A DNA stretch of 64,000 nt. It comes from Lacicoccus halitifaciens (GTDB lineage Bacteria; Bacillota; Bacilli; Staphylococcales; Salinicoccaceae). The stretch lies in the NCBI RefSeq assembly GCF_040544485.1, contig NZ_JBDZDV010000007.1, positions 62,001 to 126,000 on the forward strand. The letters are read 5' to 3'. The translations under genes were made by a program, and so were the position numbers. Below, one piece after another: positions 60,096-64,000 of this stretch (the stretch's first letter is position 1; each line of letters starts with the position of its first letter). The notes beneath the pieces were generated by a model, which did no database searches, had not been told where the DNA came from, and worked only from the letters and a program-made list of their open reading frames with translations.

Positions 60096-61403
60096 TTATG
60101 CAATATGGTCCTCCGCAGGTATATCGTGGGCTTCCTGCCTGATATAGTAGGCACCTTTAGTCACCAGTGCGATGACGATTGTAAGGATTGCCGCAAGCAG
60201 GGCCGCAAAGAATGCTGCGGTGCTCTCAAGGAAAGGTCCCATGAATCCGAAGGCTGCCACTGTTCCAAGCACGCTGGAAACAATCAGTGCCGTGACGCCC
60301 ACCGGATTCCACTTAAACAGGTTGGACTGTCTGGCCTCATAATAGCCGGGGCCGATCTTCAACAGCTTTTTAACGAATACTGCATCCGTCACAAGGATTG
60401 ATGCCCATGACAGCAGGACGACGCCCTGGAATGTCAGTGCTGCATCGAGGTGATCCACGATGCCGCCAAGCATCAATATGATTGCAGCGACGCCGCTCAC
60501 GACGACCCAGAAACGGCGTCCCGGTGAGAATTTCACAGCGTTCTCAAAGAAGTTCGAGAGCGACAGCGAGCTGCTGTAAATATTCGTCACGTTGATCCGG
60601 AGCTGGGTGATCAGTGTGAATAACGCACCGCCGGCACCCAGCAGGTAAACGATGTAGACGCCCGGGTTCGGTTCTGCAAGCAATACGCCGAACCAGATGC
60701 CGAGGATCCCCATGAATCCGTAACAGAAAATCTGCGGGATGAAGCCGATCGCAAGCGTTGCCTTGATATCTTTCGGCTTCAGGAACCGCGCATAGTCCGA
60801 GGGTATCAGAGCAGTCAGTCCCATGATGCCGTGGTGCATCGCCATGCACATCAATAAGGCCGTGCCGCCCACCTGTACACCTTCAGGCATATAAGTGAAG
60901 ACATTTCCAGTGTAGGCCGGCGTCACGATGAATGCCATGATGATCGCCGCACCCAGGAAGACGAAGAACAGTGGAAGCGACCATTTCTGAAGCTTGTCCA
61001 GCTGTTTGATGCCGAACCAGTTCAGCGGTATCACCACTGTTCCAAAAATTAAAATATACACCCATATCGGGATATGAGGGAAAAATGCATGAAGGGCATA
61101 GACCAATATCAGCCCTTCAAAAGCACAGTACATAATAAAGTTTGATGCATAAATGAGAGAGGTGAGTGACGCACCGATATAACCGAATCCGCCACCTCTT
61201 GAAAGCAGATTGACATTCAAACCGCTTTTAGCAGATAAGTAAGATATAAAAGTACTAAGAATCCCTGCTACAACAATGGCATAGGCAGATGAAATGAGCG
61301 CATTGATCGCGCCAAACTGCAATGCCATGACACTTCCAAGCTGGAAGTAGAAAATTGCCGTGGCAATTCCGAATGTTATGTTCGTGATACTCAGCCAACC
61401 CAT
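60096..61403 (-). CDS. NCS1 family nucleobase/cytosine permease-like transporter
   Basis: At least 435 residues with about twelve transmembrane segments. The first, WLSITNITFGIATAIFYFQ, and the later LIPSDYARFLKPKDIKA fit NCS1 transporters (CodB, allantoin and purine permeases). The listed start is ATG 61403, but the frame stays open upstream for 29 codons to 61490. Those encode EEAGQGDDYSLERVPRSKR, which looks like a genuine NCS1 N-terminus. This stretch has no ATG, GTG, TTG or CTG; ATT 61490 or ATC 61484 next to GGGAG are the candidate starts. It probably imports a nitrogenous ring compound, perhaps the substrate of the molybdenum hydroxylase encoded downstream. Confidence 0.85.
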   Translation of the reverse strand: MGWLSITNITFGIATAIFYFQLGSVMALQFGAINALISSAYAIVVAGILSTFISYLSAKSGLNVNLLSRGGGFGYIGASLTSLIYASNFIMYCAFEGLILVYALHAFFPHIPIWVYILIFGTVVIPLNWFGIKQLDKLQKWSLPLFFVFLGAAIIMAFIVTPAYTGNVFTYMPEGVQVGGTALLMCMAMHHGIMGLTALIPSDYARFLKPKDIKATLAIGFIPQIFCYGFMGILGIWFGVLLAEPNPGVYIVYLLGAGGALFTLITQLRINVTNIYSSSLSLSNFFENAVKFSPGRRFWVVVSGVAAIILMLGGIVDHLDAALTFQGVVLLSWASILVTDAVFVKKLLKIGPGYYEARQSNLFKWNPVGVTALIVSSVLGTVAAFGFMGPFLESTAAFFAALLAAILTIVIALVTKGAYYIRQEAHDIPAEDHIA

Positions 61404-61648
61404 GTTCCTCTTACTTCTGGGGACCCTTTCGAGTGAGTAATCATCACCCTGTCCCGCCTCTTCTATATGATCAGTTGAATTGATAAAAATCTACTCCCTG
61501 TTATAATAATTTCTATTTTTGACCTTATTATACGCGAGCTGATTCACAATTCTATTACGACACGTTTTTAACTATAACAATAAGCCGAAGTATTATCAAC
61601 TTCTCTTGTGAAAATTTCACAATATTGTTATGACGGCCATTTGTCGGC

Positions 61649-61673
61649 AAAAAAACCGCTCCCCTGAGGGAGC
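61649..61673 (-). terminator. Terminator of the acetoacetyl-CoA synthetase gene
   Basis: The stem GCTCCC-CTGA-GGGAGC (61658-61673) is followed by a T-run on the minus strand. The rest of 61491-61738 is AT-rich and shows no other gene. Confidence 0.82.
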
Positions 61674-61738
61674 AGCCATTCGAAAAATCCTTTTAGGTGC
61701 GGTACAGTGACCGGCACTGCGTTCTTGCCTTTCCGGAT

Positions 61739-63706
61739 TTATAGATAATCACTTTCAGCCAGTGAGATATACTCCTCAAGGCACTCCGGGTTTTTCAAAG
61801 ACTCTTTATTCTTAACATCCTGTCCCCGGACAATCGAACGGACGGCACCTTCAACCTTTTTACCATTGTTTGTATACGGTACTTCCTTCACTGTATAAAT
61901 ACGCCGCGGCACATGGCGCGGAGAGGCCTTCCTTCTCACATCCTGGCGGATTTCCTCGGCGAGTTTCGCCTCCGCACCGCCCTCCTCGGTCACAATGCAC
62001 AAAGCAATCTCTTCATCGTTGTCCATAGGAAAACCAAACACCAGTGAATCTGTGATTTCAGGAATCTGTTCCACTACACGGTAAATTTCCGCCGTCCCGA
62101 TCCGGACACCGCCCGGGTTGAGCACCGTATCCGTACGGCCATGGATGATGAATGTGCCAGCCGGCGTCTCTTCTACCAGATCGCCGTGTGTCCAGATGCC
62201 TTCATGTGCCTTGAAATATGCGTTGAAATAACGTTCATCTCCCTCTTCACCCCAGAATGTGAGCGGCATGCTCGGAAAGGGCTCTGTACAGACCAGTTCG
62301 CCTTTTCTGCCAACCACCGAAGCACCCCGGTGATCCAAAATATCCACCGCCATGCCCAGTGCCTTGCATGTGATTTCCCCGCGCCTGACGGGATGTGCGG
62401 GTGTGCCCATGAAAAAGCAGCCGATGATTTCCGTTCCTCCGGAAATGGATGCCAGGAAAAGATCTTCCTTCACCGTTTCATAAATCCATGTATACTGTTC
62501 GGCGATGAGCGGTGCCCCCGTTGTCATCAGTGACTTCAAGGCCTGCAGATCATGATTTCCTCCCACGTCATATCCACACTTCTCCAGTGTCGCAAGATAT
62601 TTGGGGCTTGTACCGAAATGGGTGACGCCGACTTCTTCTGCAACTTCCCAAAGGATACCAAGGTTATCCTTCCGGACCGGTGAGCCGTCATAGAGCAAGA
62701 TGGACGCCCCGCTGGCAAGGCCGGATACGAGCCACGGATACATCATCCAGGATGTGCTCGTATACCATGAGAGGACATCCCCCTCCTTTACATCGCAATG
62801 AAGCTGATGCTCCTTCACATGCTGGAGCAGCACTCCTCCGACAGAATGGACGATGCTTTTTGGCAGCCCGGTCGTCCCGGATGTATATAAAATATAAAGA
62901 GGATGATCGAATGGGACGCGTGTAAATGCCGGCGTTTCCGCGTCATTTTCCAACAGTTCGTTCCATGTCAGCAGTTCCGCCTCAGTCTCCAGCACCAGTC
63001 CCGGTGTATCCGACAGACACACCACCGCAGACAAACTTTCCAGCTCCGCACTGACTGCCGATATATTGTCACGGATGTCAAAAAACTTTCCATTATAATG
63101 ATATTCCGGGGAAGCAATGAGTATTTTGGGCTGGACCTGGCCGATCCGGTCGAGCACCCCTTTGGCGCCGAAATCCGGTGAGCATGAACTCCACACGGCC
63201 CCGAGTGAAGATGTGGCAAGCAGTGCAACCAGCGACTGCAGATCATTTTTTACAATGCCTGCAACCCGGTCGCCTGCCCGGACGCCGAGCTGCCTCAAGC
63301 CTTCCTGGGCCTTTGCCACCATGATGCGCAATTCACCCATATCAACCTTCCGCTGCACCCCACGCTCATCTGCCTCATAGACCGCTTCACGTGAACCGTC
63401 GCCCCGCAGAAGATTTTCGGCTAAATTGATTTCCGCTTCGGGAAACCACTTTGCACCCAGCATGCCTCCATCTTCCGGTGGAAGATAAACGGTCTCACCT
63501 TTCTCTCCGATGATTCCTGAGAACTCCCACACCGCCGACCAAAATGCACCCGGTTCTGCCACCGACCATCTGTGCATATGCTCGTAGGGTTCAAACGGGA
63601 TCCCGGTCTGCTGCGAGAATTTTTTTATGTTCGATTCAGCCACCTGTTGTTCGGAAGGCCGCCATAATATATGATCATCCATCACTTTCGACTGTTGTTC
63701 CATCAT
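61739..63706 (-). CDS. Acetoacetyl-CoA synthetase
   Basis: A 655-residue acyl-adenylating enzyme. The N-terminal WRPSEQQVAESNIKKF domain is that of the acetoacetate-CoA ligase subfamily. The AMP-binding loop is YILYTSGTTGLPKSIVHS at about 272-289, SWYTSTSWMMYPWLVSGL follows, and ISGGTEI lies at about 420. The C-terminal catalytic Lys lies in VPYTNNGKKVEGAV. It activates acetoacetate (or a similar 3-oxoacid) to its CoA ester. Ribosome binding site GAGGAGGAAG. Downstream of a sodium:solute symporter gene that might supply the acid. Confidence 0.92.
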   Translation of the reverse strand: MMEQQSKVMDDHILWRPSEQQVAESNIKKFSQQTGIPFEPYEHMHRWSVAEPGAFWSAVWEFSGIIGEKGETVYLPPEDGGMLGAKWFPEAEINLAENLLRGDGSREAVYEADERGVQRKVDMGELRIMVAKAQEGLRQLGVRAGDRVAGIVKNDLQSLVALLATSSLGAVWSSCSPDFGAKGVLDRIGQVQPKILIASPEYHYNGKFFDIRDNISAVSAELESLSAVVCLSDTPGLVLETEAELLTWNELLENDAETPAFTRVPFDHPLYILYTSGTTGLPKSIVHSVGGVLLQHVKEHQLHCDVKEGDVLSWYTSTSWMMYPWLVSGLASGASILLYDGSPVRKDNLGILWEVAEEVGVTHFGTSPKYLATLEKCGYDVGGNHDLQALKSLMTTGAPLIAEQYTWIYETVKEDLFLASISGGTEIIGCFFMGTPAHPVRRGEITCKALGMAVDILDHRGASVVGRKGELVCTEPFPSMPLTFWGEEGDERYFNAYFKAHEGIWTHGDLVEETPAGTFIIHGRTDTVLNPGGVRIGTAEIYRVVEQIPEITDSLVFGFPMDNDEEIALCIVTEEGGAEAKLAEEIRQDVRRKASPRHVPRRIYTVKEVPYTNNGKKVEGAVRSIVRGQDVKNKESLKNPECLEEYISLAESDYL

Positions 63707-63758
63707 TGCTTCTTCCTCCTCATTACTTAAATCACACCTGTTGAATCAAAGTTCCTTT

Positions 63759-64000
63759 TTACTTATCGGAAATGGTCAGCGATTCCTGCTGGACGGCCGT
63801 TGTTCTTTGGGTCGCCAGGGAAGTCACCACCATCACTGCAAACGCGGCAGCGGAAGCGAAGAACATCGCCAGATAGAGATTCCCGATAATATCCTGATTC
63901 GTAAAGAATACGTACAGTACAGTGCCGGTGATCAGGGCAGCTATGGCACCGGGGCCGTTCGATTTTTTCCAGAAGTACCCTAATGTAACAGGTGCAATGA
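63759..64000 (-). CDS. Sodium:solute symporter, C-terminal part (5' end off window)
   Basis: A minus-strand frame enters from the right edge and ends at TAA 63759-63761; about 80 residues are visible. They read IAPVTLGYFWKKSNGPGAIA, then two hydrophobic segments (ALITGTVLYVFF and YLAMFFASAAAFAVMVVTSL) and a polar tail. The GYFWKKSN-GPGA pattern is the GLFWKRANKKGA motif of SSS-family symporters. It may import the organic acid used by the adjacent acetoacetyl-CoA synthetase. Confidence 0.7.
   Translation of the reverse strand, partial: IAPVTLGYFWKKSNGPGAIAALITGTVLYVFFTNQDIIGNLYLAMFFASAAAFAVMVVTSLATQRTTAVQQESLTISDK

Overview
The window looks like the chromosome of a coccoid member of the Staphylococcaceae with a moderately high GC content, most like Salinicoccus or Jeotgalicoccus. 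The reasons are a staphylococcal-type class I fructose-bisphosphate aldolase, a guanine-riboswitch xpt-pbuX operon, a pxpBC-accBC-pxpA operon and strong AGGAGG-type ribosome binding sites. The genus is inferred from gene content and was not tested by any search.

Layout. 1-2603: the end of a phosphonate C-P lyase cluster (phnG, running off the left edge), a UPF0175/PIN toxin-antitoxin pair, a GntR/UTRA regulator and a DUF805 membrane protein. 2770-4931: guanine riboswitch, xpt, pbuX and a terminator. 4943-26408: the most striking region, thirteen ATP-grasp proteins all on the minus strand, interrupted only by two small plus-strand genes (an SRPBCC protein and an HmoB-like heme monooxygenase). 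Ten of them resemble the ATP-grasp domain of cyanophycin synthetase. Most of these carry an acylphosphatase-fold C-terminal domain and a coiled coil ending in a SWKxTxPLR tail. Two are 'sugar-transfer-associated' ATP-grasp proteins and one is TupA-like. 26439-38947: two large GT2 glycosyltransferases, a TagH-like ABC ATPase with two fused nucleotide-binding domains, a TagG-like permease, a TuaG-like GT2, two GT4 enzymes, a UDP-glucose 6-dehydrogenase and a divergent UDP-N-acetylhexosamine dehydrogenase.

Read together, 4943-38947 encodes a plausible pathway for an anionic cell-surface polymer. Uronic-acid sugar nucleotides are made, chains are assembled by glycosyltransferases and exported by an ABC transporter. 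A set of ATP-dependent carboxylate-amine ligases could decorate the chain, or its precursors, with amino acids or peptides. The closest described precedent is the teichuronopeptide of alkaliphilic Bacillus, where TupA is a single ATP-grasp gene. The thirteen-ligase array with fused acylphosphatase domains is the candidate undescribed system here; its chemistry is inference.

38985-45969: glycerophosphodiesterase, a GNAT acetyltransferase flanked by two related arrays of 41-bp palindromic repeats, fructose-bisphosphate aldolase, an AT-rich solitary adenine methyltransferase, an NRDE protein and a 24-residue membrane peptide. 46047-49015: phospholipase D-like protein, RDD-family protein, UbiA-like prenyltransferase. 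49154-53411: 5-oxoprolinase pxpBC with biotin carboxylase and carrier and pxpA. 53535-59649: a molybdenum hydroxylase operon (large, FAD and 2Fe-2S subunits, CoxG-like protein, two XdhC proteins, MobA-like transferase). 60096-64000: NCS1 permease, acetoacetyl-CoA synthetase and the C-terminal end of a sodium:solute symporter. No rRNA, tRNA, IS element or CRISPR array was seen.
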